DNA from: Variovorax sp. OAS795
GTDB lineage: Bacteria; Pseudomonadota; Gammaproteobacteria; Burkholderiales; Burkholderiaceae_C
Length of the DNA: 64,000 nt
NCBI RefSeq assembly: GCF_040546685.1
Contig: NZ_JBEPOH010000001.1
Coordinates: 3,100,001 to 3,164,000, forward strand
Direction: 5' to 3'
Shown here: positions 22,807-31,788 of the stretch, one piece after another
How positions within the stretch are numbered: position 1 is the stretch's first letter
Layout of the letters: each line of letters opens with the position of its first letter
Notes under the pieces: model-generated
The model's input: the letters and a program-made list of their open reading frames with translations, nothing else
Database searches by the model: none
Told to the model about the DNA's origin: nothing
Translations under genes and position numbers: made by a program

Positions 22807-23352
22807 CTATTTCGCGCCTCCTTGATCGGCCAAGTTCGAAATGCGCAGGTCCAGCTTCATCAGCTGAGACGTCAAAAAATTGCGAACATGTCTGGCCAGA
22901 TCGATAAAGTCATAGAAGTTCGTCAGTAGTAGCGTCGGGTCGAAGGCCCAGATCTGCCGAATGCTGGACTGCCATGCGTCGTTCGTGTTCACGGCGGAGA
23001 AGCGGAACTGCCAATCCGAGTGCGCCACTACTTTCTGGCGAAGCATGAGGAACAAATCGTGCGAGGCCTCGAGATCTGGTTTCCCGTTGAACAGACCCAG
23101 CTCCGTCGTCTTCAAAAGTCGATCCGCAACGCCGTTCGACTGTGACGCTACGAAGGGGCGGCCGTAACTGACGATCGCGGCCATCCCGAGCGAAGCTTCG
23201 ATTGCTTTTCCATGGCTGGGAATGTCGGCGATGGCGGGGTTGCCTCTGAGCATCTTGAACGTCTCTGCGAACTGAAGTGCTTCCTCCACATCGTGCAGTG
23301 ACACATGGACGCGGTTTGCGAGACTCCGCAATTTTTCTAGTTCATCTGACAT
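22807..23352 (-). CDS. Unknown protein between integrase and att site
   Basis: 181 residues, largely helical, with HGKAIEASLGMAAIVSYGRPFV near residue 45 and a C-terminal helical run (FYDFIDLARHVRNFLTSQLMKL). ATG at 23350-23352 has TGGAGA upstream and lies inside the end of the integrase gene (16-base overlap). Its position next to the att site is typical of accessory (lysogenic conversion) genes. No domain recognised with confidence. Confidence 0.65.
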   Translation of the reverse strand: MSDELEKLRSLANRVHVSLHDVEEALQFAETFKMLRGNPAIADIPSHGKAIEASLGMAAIVSYGRPFVASQSNGVADRLLKTTELGLFNGKPDLEASHDLFLMLRQKVVAHSDWQFRFSAVNTNDAWQSSIRQIWAFDPTLLLTNFYDFIDLARHVRNFLTSQLMKLDLRISNLADQGGAK

Positions 23353-24467
23353 GCAATCTCCACCAGGTTCGGTTGCGCAGTTTCGCGCCAACGCTGCTTA
23401 ATGTAGACCTCGGTCGTCGACTTGTTCCGGTGCCCGCACAGCAGCTGGATCTGCTCGATCGGCACGCCGGCCAGCCACATGTCCGTGGCGCCCTTGCCCT
23501 TCAGGTCACGGAAGCCGAAGGACGCCATCGGCGCAACGCCGCGGGCCTTGCGCCGGAGGTTGGCAACCTCGATGGATTTCTTCAGGTTCGAACAGATGCC
23601 GTCGTAGGTGTAGGCGTGGCCGTCCAATCGATGCACGAGCGGCTGCTTGAGGCGCACCACATTGCCATCGGTGCCAAGCGCCTTGTCCAGCAGGGCGGTG
23701 ACGCTGGCCGGTAGCGCGATCTTGAGTTCGACCTTCGTCTTGTTCTGGATGTGGTGCAGCTTGCGCACCCCGTTTTCGACGATCAGGTTGGCCGATGTCC
23801 ACAGCACGATGTCGCTCTCGGGCCGCTGCAGGGTTCGATAAGTCAGCTCCATCATCAGGCGCTCGCTCGCTGCGGCCACCTCGTAGACCTCGCGGAACTC
23901 GTCATGCGTGACGTAGCGCGCCCGGCGCTCTTCCTTGTTGCGTTGCACGCCGCTCGCGCGCAGGCAAGGGTTGTATTCCAGGCCGGGCACCTTCCCCGTG
24001 CGCAGCAGCCAGCCGAAGCACGCCGACAGGCATGCGCGCTCACGGTTGGCCGGGGTGGGCCGGCCGAGCTCCTGCATCGTGGTGAGAAAGTCTTGCACCA
24101 TGGCCGGCGTGATGTCGTTCGGCGTGCGCGGTGGCGCGAAGAACACGCGCAGCGCTCCGCACTTGCGCTTCTCGGTGGGTGCCTCGATCGCGTGGCAGTA
24201 GTCGTCGCGCGTGCGCGCCGCCATGGTCTTTTTCAGGACGCGCTGGTCGCAGTGCAGCAGGAACTGGTCGAGCCAGTAGACCATGGTGCCGTAGTTGCTC
24301 TCAGGGTCGTTGTGGATCCGGGCTTTGCGGTTCGCCTCGTCCTTGTCGGTGCCGAGGCGCTCCCACTTCCCGCCCCGGTGAACGTAGTAATACGACCCGT
24401 GGTTGAGGTAGACGCGGGGCTCCAGCCCTGTGTCGGTTTTGCGGCGGCGGCCCATTTTGGAGGGCAT
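23337..24467 (-). CDS. int: Tyrosine-type phage integrase
   Basis: 376 residues. An N-terminal arm-binding part, a SAM-like core domain (about 60-165) and a catalytic domain with R215 (LQRPESDIVLW), K243, R320 (FRDLKGKGATD), H346 (LCGHRNKSTTEVYIK) and nucleophile Y355. The usual box II His (three residues before R320) is replaced by Phe. It integrates the prophage, here into tRNA-Asn, whose 3' copy lies 670 bases beyond the gene. Confidence 0.93.
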   Translation of the reverse strand: MPSKMGRRRKTDTGLEPRVYLNHGSYYYVHRGGKWERLGTDKDEANRKARIHNDPESNYGTMVYWLDQFLLHCDQRVLKKTMAARTRDDYCHAIEAPTEKRKCGALRVFFAPPRTPNDITPAMVQDFLTTMQELGRPTPANRERACLSACFGWLLRTGKVPGLEYNPCLRASGVQRNKEERRARYVTHDEFREVYEVAAASERLMMELTYRTLQRPESDIVLWTSANLIVENGVRKLHHIQNKTKVELKIALPASVTALLDKALGTDGNVVRLKQPLVHRLDGHAYTYDGICSNLKKSIEVANLRRKARGVAPMASFGFRDLKGKGATDMWLAGVPIEQIQLLCGHRNKSTTEVYIKQRWRETAQPNLVEIACQMN

Positions 24468-24468
24468 G

Positions 24469-24786
24469 CTAAGCGGTCTTCCTGCCGAAAAGCGCGATCA
24501 CGCCGGCGCGGTTGCCACTTATTGCGCACTGTGGGTCGTGAGTTGCCTGCGTCGAGCCCAGAGCGGCGTGGCCGCTCAGCACTGCCTCTGCGTGCGATCG
24601 CACCACAAGCGGCCGTCCGTTCGGCTTGCGGTTCACGCGCAGGCCCAGGCTCGCCAGTCGCCTGCACTTGGCGGCATGAGAGTTGGCGCCCAGGCCCTCG
24701 CAGATGCCGTCGATCTCTGCGTCGCTCAGGAACATGCCGAGGGAAGGATCGACGTCCTGGCTGCCGGATCTGCCCAAGCGCTTCAC
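24469..24786 (-). CDS. DUF4224-type small protein next to integrase
   Basis: 105 residues from a GTG start with GGAGGT 6 bases upstream, overlapping the methyltransferase stop (GTGA). FLSDAEIDGICEGLGANSHAAKCRRL resembles the DUF4224 region of small phage proteins that sit beside integrases; a role in excision or DNA binding is possible but unproven. It ends one base before the integrase start codon. Confidence 0.7.
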   Translation of the reverse strand: MKRLGRSGSQDVDPSLGMFLSDAEIDGICEGLGANSHAAKCRRLASLGLRVNRKPNGRPLVVRSHAEAVLSGHAALGSTQATHDPQCAISGNRAGVIALFGRKTA

Positions 24787-26573
24787 GCGGCACCTCCCGC
24801 CACGCTGATCGCCACCGCGACATTGCGCACCCAGATTGGCGTGCTGCCGAGCGCGAACGTCTCTCCACTCCACGCCAGCAGCAGCGTGCGCCCCATCTCT
24901 TCGGCGATGGCGGTTGCCGCGTCGGGCGGCACCGCGTTGCCGATGCGCTCGCGCCAGGCCTGGTCGCTCAGGCCTTCGAGCTCGAAGTGCTCCTCGGGCT
25001 CCACCAGTGACTGCAGCGCGGCCAGCTCGAAGGTCGTGAAGGGCCGGTGCCAGGTGCCGTCCTGAGAATGGATCCGGCAGACCAGGTGCTCGGAGGCCTT
25101 GGGCATGGCTTTGCCCGGCAGCGCGGCCTCGCACCGGGCGGCCGCCCCGCGCGGATCCGCCACGCTCCAGCGTCCGTTGTCGTGGTTGGCCGATGCGCTG
25201 ACGGTGCCGGCGTGCTCGTTCCACGGAATGACGCCGTAGTGGCCGGCGGTCAGGTAGTTGTCGCCTTTGCTGCGCTGGATGCCGCTGCGCGGATCTGCGA
25301 CTGCAAAGGCGCCCTGGCCGGTCGTGCCGCCGGCGATCACCGTGCCCGCCGGCTGGTCATACGCCGTCACCGCGTACTTCGCGAAGCTCGGTCCGTCGCG
25401 CCGCGGGTCCGCGATGCATTGGCCTGTGCCGTGCGCCCCAGTCACCGCGCCGCTGGCCTGGTGCCAGGGCACGATGCGGAATTCGTTGTTGTGCTTGGGC
25501 GGACCCGCGTGGCGCGGGTCGGCCACTGTGAACGCCCCTTGCCCCGGGGAGTTCTGGCCGGTGATGGTGCCGGTGGGCGCATTCCACCGGCGCACGCCGT
25601 AGGCCTGGCCGTCGTGCCACTTCGCCGATTGCTCGAAGCGAGGGTCGGTCACCGCAAACCGCCCGCTGGGCTGCAGCGATTCGCCCGCTACGGCCCCGCC
25701 ACACGATTCCGGCACGATGAGAAAGTCGCGCAAGCACCCGTTCTCCACCGCCAGCTTGTTGAGGCTGCGCCAGTCGCTCCCTGCCTCGACGAAGGCCAGC
25801 CGCACCCAGGTTTTCCACTGGAGGGCAGGTATGCGGTGCATCGGGCCCACGCGCAGATCTCCAGGCAGCGGCATCCGGCCGAGCACTTCGCCCACCGATC
25901 GCAGGCCGCGCTGCGGCGGCTCGTAGAGGAAGGGCGGCACCTTCTCGATGTGCCGAGCCACCAGCAGGAAGCGCTTGCGGCTCTGGCCCAGCCCGGCCAG
26001 CTGCCCGCAGTCGTGCGTCGTCTCGGCCACCGCGTACCGGTAGCTCCGCAGCATGCTGGTGATCTGGTCCAGCAGGTGCCGCCCGCGCGTGGCGATGCGC
26101 GGCACGTTCTCGAACAGCAGCAGCTCGACCGGGTCGTCCTTGTAGGCCTCGAGCAGCAGCCAGATCCCCCGCAAGGTCAGCCGGTTGAGCGCCTGGTACT
26201 TGTCCGTCTTGCTCTTGCCCTCGGCCAGCAGGCCGCTGAAGCCCTTGCATGGTGCCGACAGGAAGACGATGTGCGGATGCTCATGGTTGAACGCCGCATG
26301 CACCTCGGCCGTGCCAGCCTCGCGCCAGCCGGGCGGCGGTTCGCGATCGTTGAAGGCGATGTACTGGTCGCGGTCGAACAGGTCGAGCACCGTCCCGCGC
26401 ACGCCGGCGGCGCGCGTGAAATCCTCGATGGCCGCCGCATCGTTGTCGATGCCCCCCACACAGCGAAAGCGCGCCTCCTGGCTGCCGAGGGTCGGCCGGG
26501 CCTTGTTGAAGCCCTTGGCGCCCCCGCCAAGCCCGCAGAACAGGTGTCCGTGGCGGATCTCGGTCGCGCTCAT
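24783..26573 (-). CDS. DNA (cytosine-5) methyltransferase with internal ADPR-repeat region
   Basis: 596 residues. C5-methyltransferase motifs in order: I (FCGLGGGAKGF, 12-22), IV with the catalytic C109 (SAPCKGFS), VI (ENVP, 155-158), VIII (GQSRKRF, about 197-202) and X near the end (IGNAVPPDAA). Between VIII and X, residues 305-475 hold a repeat: five (A/T)DPR motifs spaced by 37-46 residues, each followed by YGV/VPW and AGTV-x-G-x-GTGQG-like segments. This area corresponds to the target-recognition part. It overlaps the kinase gene by four bases (ATGA). No restriction endonuclease gene is next to it. Confidence 0.88.
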   Translation of the reverse strand: MSATEIRHGHLFCGLGGGAKGFNKARPTLGSQEARFRCVGGIDNDAAAIEDFTRAAGVRGTVLDLFDRDQYIAFNDREPPPGWREAGTAEVHAAFNHEHPHIVFLSAPCKGFSGLLAEGKSKTDKYQALNRLTLRGIWLLLEAYKDDPVELLLFENVPRIATRGRHLLDQITSMLRSYRYAVAETTHDCGQLAGLGQSRKRFLLVARHIEKVPPFLYEPPQRGLRSVGEVLGRMPLPGDLRVGPMHRIPALQWKTWVRLAFVEAGSDWRSLNKLAVENGCLRDFLIVPESCGGAVAGESLQPSGRFAVTDPRFEQSAKWHDGQAYGVRRWNAPTGTITGQNSPGQGAFTVADPRHAGPPKHNNEFRIVPWHQASGAVTGAHGTGQCIADPRRDGPSFAKYAVTAYDQPAGTVIAGGTTGQGAFAVADPRSGIQRSKGDNYLTAGHYGVIPWNEHAGTVSASANHDNGRWSVADPRGAAARCEAALPGKAMPKASEHLVCRIHSQDGTWHRPFTTFELAALQSLVEPEEHFELEGLSDQAWRERIGNAVPPDAATAIAEEMGRTLLLAWSGETFALGSTPIWVRNVAVAISVAGGAA

Positions 26574-27271
26574 GCCGCGCGGCCTTCCGCGGCCGCGGCC
26601 AGGCACGCCACCGGCGGCAGGGCCAGGACGCTGTCCCGCAGCGCCTCGAAGCTCCCGTCGTTCTGCAGATCGAAGTCGGCAGCGACCTGGTGCCGCTCGC
26701 TGCTGTGCAGCGCCGTGCCGCCCGCCAGGGCAACCGCGCGGGGGCTGTGGACGCGAACCACGCAGATCTGCACGCCGAGCGCGCGCAGCGCCGCCGCTTC
26801 GACCGGGTCGCGCAGATCCGTGACCGCAATGCGGCGAAAGCCCAGCGAGGCCTGCCGGCCGATCCACCGCGTCACGATGCCGGCATAGTGGGCCGGCCTG
26901 TACCGGCGCTGGAAGTCCGCCCATTGCTGCATCGCCCAGCGCGCGCTGCGTGGCTCGTGCAGGCTTTCGCCGCCTTCGAAGCACCAGCTGATGAACGCCG
27001 GCTCGCCGCACATGCCCACGGCCAGCGCCGGAATCGCCAGTTCCTTCGTGGGCCGATGGCTGAGCATGCGTTCGTCGATGCGCCATGCCCCGGCAATCTC
27101 GCGCCTCAAGGCATCGCCGAATGCGATGGACAGGAAGGCCCGGTGGTTGACCAGCACCGCCGCGGCGCTGTCCTTCCCCGCGCCGGCCTTGCCGGTGAAT
27201 GCGATCACGGTGACGCGGCGGTGCGAGGCTGTGGCCTCACGGCTGGGCGATTCGAAGTTGCTACGGTTCAT
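26570..27271 (-). CDS. Deoxynucleoside monophosphate kinase, phage type
   Basis: 233 residues with P-loop FTGKAGAGKDSAA (25-37), then features of phage T4 gp1-like dNMP kinases (VTDLRDPVEAAALRALG and a late basic R-rich segment). It would phosphorylate dNMPs for phage DNA synthesis. Cooperation with the following methyltransferase in nucleotide or DNA modification is possible. Start ATG at 27269-27271. Confidence 0.75.
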   Translation of the reverse strand: MNRSNFESPSREATASHRRVTVIAFTGKAGAGKDSAAAVLVNHRAFLSIAFGDALRREIAGAWRIDERMLSHRPTKELAIPALAVGMCGEPAFISWCFEGGESLHEPRSARWAMQQWADFQRRYRPAHYAGIVTRWIGRQASLGFRRIAVTDLRDPVEAAALRALGVQICVVRVHSPRAVALAGGTALHSSERHQVAADFDLQNDGSFEALRDSVLALPPVACLAAAAEGRAA

Positions 27272-27297
27272 TGCCGTCTTTCCCTGTGGTTGAAAAA

Positions 27298-27573
27298 TCA
27301 GTCGTCGTCGTCGCGCTCGCCCGAAGCGGCGCGCTTGCAATCGAAAAAGGCCAGGCCGCCAAGCAGCTGCTGCGGGCGGCAGGCCGGCTGGCGCTGCACG
27401 CGCGGCGGGGCCAGCCCGGCGGCGGTGGGGTGCCTGGCCGCGATGCGCACCAGCCGGCTGCGCACCCGGTCCTGCATCACCGTCTCGAAGTCCTCCGCCC
27501 ATCGGAAGCGCGCCGCCATGCGGGCGCAGGCATCGCGCAGCAGCTGGTCGGTTGGCTCGATCGCGTGGGCCAT
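27298..27573 (-). CDS. Hypothetical phage protein
   Basis: 91 residues, with an N-terminal helical half (TDQLLRDACARMAARFRWAEDFETVMQ split over two helices), then a proline- and Arg-rich part and an acidic DDDD end. It lies 26 bases ahead of the kinase in the same direction. No family recognised. Confidence 0.5.
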   Translation of the reverse strand: MAHAIEPTDQLLRDACARMAARFRWAEDFETVMQDRVRSRLVRIAARHPTAAGLAPPRVQRQPACRPQQLLGGLAFFDCKRAASGERDDDD

Positions 27574-27627
27574 GGCCGGGCCGCCCAGGTCAGTGCCAGG
27601 CCGGCATGCCGTGCGGCCGCGTGTCCA

Positions 27628-27834
27628 TCACTTCGCGCCTCGCGCCGGCATGGGCACCACGTTGTCCAGTTCAAGGCTCTGCTGGCGCTCATCGGCCCTG
27701 CGCTGCGCCTCGCGGGCCAGCGCGCGGCGCGCCGCCTTGAACGTTTCCCGAATGTCCGTGTGCGCCGCGTCCCGGTACTTGAAGCCCGGCGTGTAGACGC
27801 TGCGCGTCGGCAGCGTCTTGCGCGGCGCGCTCAT
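27628..27834 (-). CDS. Hypothetical phage protein
   Basis: 68 residues, basic and helical in the middle (RETFKAARRALAREAQRRADERQ). The start overlaps the stop of the 48-residue gene by four bases, so the two are translated in series. Unknown function. Confidence 0.55.
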   Translation of the reverse strand: MSAPRKTLPTRSVYTPGFKYRDAAHTDIRETFKAARRALAREAQRRADERQQSLELDNVVPMPARGAK

Positions 27835-27977
27835 GCGGACCTCCGCACGCTCAGCAGCCGCAGGTCGCCGAAGCGGTCGAAGGCAAAGCCCTCGGCCGCG
27901 GCGCACGAAGTGGCCAGCTGCACGTAGCCGTGGAAGATGCCGGCCGCGTCGATGACCTTCACCAGGTAGGCGTGCAT
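27831..27977 (-). CDS. Hypothetical phage protein, 48 residues
   Basis: A very small gene supported by a strong AAAGGAGAT site 7 bases before its ATG (27975-27977) and by ATGA overlap with the next gene. HAYLVKVIDAAGIFHGYVQLATS looks like a beta hairpin. Unknown function. Confidence 0.6.
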   Translation of the reverse strand: MHAYLVKVIDAAGIFHGYVQLATSCAAAEGFAFDRFGDLRLLSVRRSA

Positions 27978-27978
27978 G

Positions 27979-28185
27979 TCAGATCTCCTTTGCAAGGTGG
28001 GTGGTTGAAAAAGAGAAGGGCGCCGGCTCCACCCGGTCGACCAGGCAGCCCAGCGCCGTCTCGGCCAGCAGGCGGGCCGCCTCGGCATCGCGTGCACGCA
28101 GCTGCACGAACAGGGCGACGGGCGCCTGGCCCGGAACGGCATGGCGGTAGTGGCAGCGGAAGGGCTGGGAGCGGGTGATGTGCAT
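27979..28185 (-). CDS. Hypothetical phage protein
   Basis: 68 residues, start ATG at 28183-28185, 20 bases after the primase stop and one base before the 48-residue gene. Sequence HITRSQPFRCHYRHAVPG followed by an alpha segment (DAEAARLLAETALGCLVDRV). Possibly of the small Icd-like class seen in P2-like phages, but I cannot support this. Confidence 0.55.
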   Translation of the reverse strand: MHITRSQPFRCHYRHAVPGQAPVALFVQLRARDAEAARLLAETALGCLVDRVEPAPFSFSTTHLAKEI

Positions 28186-28205
28186 GGGGCAGGGCGTCAG
28201 GGGTT

Positions 28206-31058
28206 TCAGGAGCCGCGGCCCGGGCGTTCGAACACCCAGCAATGCACCGTCTTCGGCACCTCGGTGCCGCCTTCGCTGCGAACGCGAATGGCGCTGTTCA
28301 CCGACTTGATGTCGATGAAGCGGCGGGTCTTGCTGGTGCGCAGCACCTTTTTCAGGTCGGCCAGCAGCGGGATCTGCTGGCGGTGCGTGTTCGCCTTCTC
28401 GACGAACTCGTTCAGGTTCAAGGCAACCTGCTCGGCATCGCGGCTGTGGTTGAGCAGCGGCCGGTCGATGTGCCCGTGCTTCACCGACTCCACGCCCAGG
28501 CTGTCGAGGTAGTCGAACGCCTCCCAGAACTCGTGCACCAGCGGGTGGTCGGCGTTGATCGACTGCTGGCGTTCGCGCGCCATCGCCACGATCTGCGCCT
28601 GCACCTGCGCAAACTGCGCGTCGTCCAGCGCCACCACGCTGCGCATGGCCGTCGCCATGGCGAGCAGCTGCGCGTGGTTCTTGGCGATCCGCGGCTTGTG
28701 GATCCCGTCCTGCGCCAGCAGGAAGCGGATGTTCGTGTCGTGGTTCGCCACCACCGTCGCCATCACCTCGGCCTCGCGCCGAAGCGCGGCCAGGATGAAG
28801 CCGCTCACCTGCTCGATCTCCACCTTCTCGAGTGCCTTGGCGCTCTCGTAGCTGGCCGACGTGAACCCCCGCGTGTCGAAGGTCATGTGGCAGATCCGCT
28901 CCATGATGGCCTGCGAGGCCTGCACCTGGTTGTTCTGGCTGATAACGATCGACGCGCGAAAAGGCGGGTCGTAGGTCTCGTTGCCCCCGGTCTTCACGCC
29001 CGTGGTGCGAATGCTGTTGCCGTTGTAGGCATCCTTGAGCTCGTCCCAGTCGAAGCTCTTCACATGCGACTGGCTGCCGCTCTTCGTCTCCCGGTCCGAC
29101 TCGATCAGCACGATCGGCAGGTTGCTCACCTGCGTGAAGGTGCGCAGCCGTCCCGCAGAGGTAGATTTCGACGGATCGAAGCCCTCGTAGTCGCGCCCGA
29201 ACAGCTTCCACAGGAACTGGATCAGCGTCGTCTTGCCAGAGCCCGGCTCGCCCACGATCTCCAGGAAGGGAAAGCTCTGCTGCTCGGCGCGCACCTGCTC
29301 GGCAAACAGGCTGCCGAACCAGTAGGCCAGCGCGATGTAGCCCTTGGCGCCGAACGCCGACCACAGGTGCTTCTGCCAGGCGCGGTCGTAGCCCTGGCGG
29401 TCCGTGTTCACGTGCAGGTGAATCGACTTCTGCAGCGTCTTGATCGACAGCTTGTCGAAGTCGAAATAGTCCTCCTTGTTGGCCTCGTGAACCGCGCCCT
29501 CGCGCACCGCCACCTTGCCGAGGATGTAGGTCTTGTGCGCCGCGCTGTAGCCGATGAAATCGACCGTCTGCACGATCTTGATGTTGTCCAGCTGCCGCTG
29601 CATCATGATCTCCAGCTGCAGGCTGGTGCCGCTGTAGATGGCGCCCGCGGCCATGTGCAGCAGCTGCTTCTTGAACTCGCTCCCGGTCGTCAGCTGCCCG
29701 GCCGTGAAGGTGCCCTTGACCTCCGGCCCGTCGTGCGGAAACGCCACGCGAAAGTAGTACCAGGCATCGCCCGTGATCTCGTTCTTCTGGTAGTACAGCG
29801 CCTCCGGCTTGCAGTTGGCAATCGGCTGCAGCACGCCCGATTCCTTGAGCGCCTGCGTGCGCAGCGCCTCGTCATCCAGCGGCTCCGTGTGGCCCTGCGC
29901 GATCGACTCCTTGATCCGGTCCTCCGCCTTGCCGTAGCGGTCCAGGTCCAGCTTGAACCAGTACAGCCGGTTGCTGTGGTCGAAGTCGAAGCTCGCCTTG
30001 CTGGTGCGGTTGTAGATCAGCAGCGCCTTGTCCTGCGGCGTTGCGGCCAGCAGCAGGGCGCCGTGGTAGCGGTAGTCCTCGAGGTGGTTCTCCTCGAGCC
30101 GGCCGCGCTGGTGCAGATCGTTCCAGTCGATCTTGCGTTTGTCCGTCTGCGGAATCTGCGCCGCGCTGCAGATCCAGCCCGCATCGCGGGCGCGCCGCAC
30201 GTACTTCAGCGTGAAATCCCGCCCGGCCTTGTCGCCGTCGAAGGCCCACACCAGGCGCGGCATGTCGACGGCGCCGTTCTGCCCGTCGACCGTCGCCTTC
30301 AGCTCGGCCAGCGCCTTCTCCGGGTAGTTGTTGCAGCTCAGGAGCGCCACCGCCGCAATGCCGTGGTGCGCCAGCGCGATCGCGTCGAAGATCCCTTCCA
30401 CCAGCCACAGCTCCGCCGGCGGCGGCAGCGCCGGCCGCGCGGGCCCGGCGGGCGAGGCCGCCTGCATCGCGCGTGCCAGCGCCGTCTCTGGCGTCGGCGC
30501 CGCCGGCGCTTCGAACGACAGCCCGGGCAGCGCCCACCAGGTGCCCGCGTAGCTGCCGCCCGTCTTGAAGTTGGCCTTCTTCTTCCCGAAGCGCTGCGGA
30601 CGGTCGAAGAACCGCTCCCACCAGGTCTGCGCCAACTGAAAACGCACGGTCCCCGTGCCCGCGCCCCGGCCCTGGTCGGCGCGCGCATCGAAGTAGCTCT
30701 CCTGTGAATACGTGCCCTTGATCAGCACAAGGTCGAACCCGCGGCCGTCCCGCAGGTAGGCGTCGGCCGCGGCGTTCGGGTTCTGCTGCTCCAGCGGCTT
30801 CCCCAGCTCGGGCTTCTGGTAGCGCTCCGTCCACGAGTTGAAGAGGTCGGGGTACAGCTCCTTCGCGTGATCCTCGTAGCCGCAGTTGTTGGTGCGCTCG
30901 CACTTCACCACCCACGGGCTCGCGGCGTAGGTCCACATCGACTTCTTGCCGCACGCCGGGCACACGCCGGCGCGCAGGTACTTGCCGTCCGGCGAGCGCT
31001 TGAAGTCGAAGTCCTGCACCAGGCTGGCGGCAATCTCCTCGAGCAGATCCCGGTTCAT
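28206..31058 (-). CDS. Phage DNA primase-helicase (zinc finger, toprim and P-loop domains)
   Basis: 950 residues. A zinc-binding module (C33, C36, C53, C59), a toprim domain with LWLVEGIFDAIAL and VWAFDGDKAG, and a helicase-like ATPase with Walker A EIVGEPGSGKTTLI near residue 600. This is the domain order of bifunctional replication proteins of phages and satellites. It replaces the rolling-circle protein A of P2, so the replication mode probably differs from P2. ATG at 31056-31058. It runs toward the small genes and the methyltransferase, likely one early operon. Confidence 0.88.
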   Translation of the reverse strand: MNRDLLEEIAASLVQDFDFKRSPDGKYLRAGVCPACGKKSMWTYAASPWVVKCERTNNCGYEDHAKELYPDLFNSWTERYQKPELGKPLEQQNPNAAADAYLRDGRGFDLVLIKGTYSQESYFDARADQGRGAGTGTVRFQLAQTWWERFFDRPQRFGKKKANFKTGGSYAGTWWALPGLSFEAPAAPTPETALARAMQAASPAGPARPALPPPAELWLVEGIFDAIALAHHGIAAVALLSCNNYPEKALAELKATVDGQNGAVDMPRLVWAFDGDKAGRDFTLKYVRRARDAGWICSAAQIPQTDKRKIDWNDLHQRGRLEENHLEDYRYHGALLLAATPQDKALLIYNRTSKASFDFDHSNRLYWFKLDLDRYGKAEDRIKESIAQGHTEPLDDEALRTQALKESGVLQPIANCKPEALYYQKNEITGDAWYYFRVAFPHDGPEVKGTFTAGQLTTGSEFKKQLLHMAAGAIYSGTSLQLEIMMQRQLDNIKIVQTVDFIGYSAAHKTYILGKVAVREGAVHEANKEDYFDFDKLSIKTLQKSIHLHVNTDRQGYDRAWQKHLWSAFGAKGYIALAYWFGSLFAEQVRAEQQSFPFLEIVGEPGSGKTTLIQFLWKLFGRDYEGFDPSKSTSAGRLRTFTQVSNLPIVLIESDRETKSGSQSHVKSFDWDELKDAYNGNSIRTTGVKTGGNETYDPPFRASIVISQNNQVQASQAIMERICHMTFDTRGFTSASYESAKALEKVEIEQVSGFILAALRREAEVMATVVANHDTNIRFLLAQDGIHKPRIAKNHAQLLAMATAMRSVVALDDAQFAQVQAQIVAMARERQQSINADHPLVHEFWEAFDYLDSLGVESVKHGHIDRPLLNHSRDAEQVALNLNEFVEKANTHRQQIPLLADLKKVLRTSKTRRFIDIKSVNSAIRVRSEGGTEVPKTVHCWVFERPGRGS

Positions 31059-31209
31059 CGGGTTCTCGCGGCCTGCAGGCAAGTTCGAAGGGCGGAGGGC
31101 GTGGTCTTCTTCATGTCAACAAATTCGGGGTGAGCACATCCCGCAGTGCCTCCGAACAGGCACCGCAGGGGGTGGGTATGGAAAAGGGAAGGAGCGCGCG
31201 CCCTGGCGG

Positions 31210-31533
31210 CTATGAGGGCCCGTCAGGGCCGCCCGGCGGGAACAGGTCGAGCGTGGTGGGATGCGTCGACTGCGGCGTGTATTCCGCCTCGGCCGCGCAG
31301 CGGATCAGGTGTGCGAGCACGGCGCGGCGCATGTGGGTCGACAGCGGCAGGGCCACCGTGGGGTCGGGCGTCGACGAGAGCGACAGCGTCATGTCGGCCA
31401 CCGTCGTGGCGCGCCAGGTGTGGCCGCATTCCTTGTTGCTGCAGATCACGTAGTGCTGCGAGACGGTCGGTGAAAGCCGCTCGGTCGAGCGGATGGTCCC
31501 GAGCTGCTTGCAATGCGGGCAGCTGATCCTCAT
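31210..31533 (-). CDS. ogr: Ogr/Delta-like zinc finger late-gene activator
   Basis: 107 residues beginning MRISCPHCKQLGTIRSTERLS and a second pair in CSNKECGHTW, the CxxC-x(n)-CxxxxC zinc pattern of P2 Ogr and P4 Delta. Those proteins activate late promoters through RNA polymerase. Two dyads that could be its targets lie before genes V and O/P (47618-47638 and 55501-55523). It is next to the primase, not beside D as in P2. Its ATG overlaps the stop of the 67-residue gene. Confidence 0.8.
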   Translation of the reverse strand: MRISCPHCKQLGTIRSTERLSPTVSQHYVICSNKECGHTWRATTVADMTLSLSSTPDPTVALPLSTHMRRAVLAHLIRCAAEAEYTPQSTHPTTLDLFPPGGPDGPS

Positions 31534-31733
31534 GCGAAGCCCTTGATGCCGGGCGCGCGATCGACCAGGTACAGCGCGCGGCCGCGCCCGGTGCTGTTGC
31601 GCGCCGCACGCCGCAGCCGCGTCTTGATGAGCCACTCGGCCGCGGCTTCCGGCGAGGGAAACCCGCGCTCCTGGCGCACGCGCTCGATCAGCGTGCGGTC
31701 TGCATCGGTCAGGTGGATGGTGTGCTCGGGCAT
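31530..31733 (-). CDS. Small phage protein, helix-rich (ribbon-helix-helix-like)
   Basis: 67 residues; TIHLTDADRTLIERV then GFPSPEAAAEWLIKTRLRR has the strand-helix-helix pattern of small DNA-binding proteins. Four-base overlap with the Ogr-like gene. Role unknown. Confidence 0.55.
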   Translation of the reverse strand: MPEHTIHLTDADRTLIERVRQERGFPSPEAAAEWLIKTRLRRAARNSTGRGRALYLVDRAPGIKGFA

Positions 31734-31788
31734 GCGTGCTGTTCGGCTGACGTTTTTGCGCTTGGTGGCGGCTCGTAGCGGCCTTCGC

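Noticed and set aside
28242..30707. Open frame of 821 codons on the plus strand opposite the primase gene
   Set aside because: Shadow frame: no ribosome site, low-complexity Arg/Leu/Val composition, and the minus strand has a convincing primase-helicase.
31055..31114. 19-codon frame (MKKTTPSALRT...) whose stop overlaps the primase ATG
   Set aside because: Could be a coupling leader, but no ribosome site precedes it.
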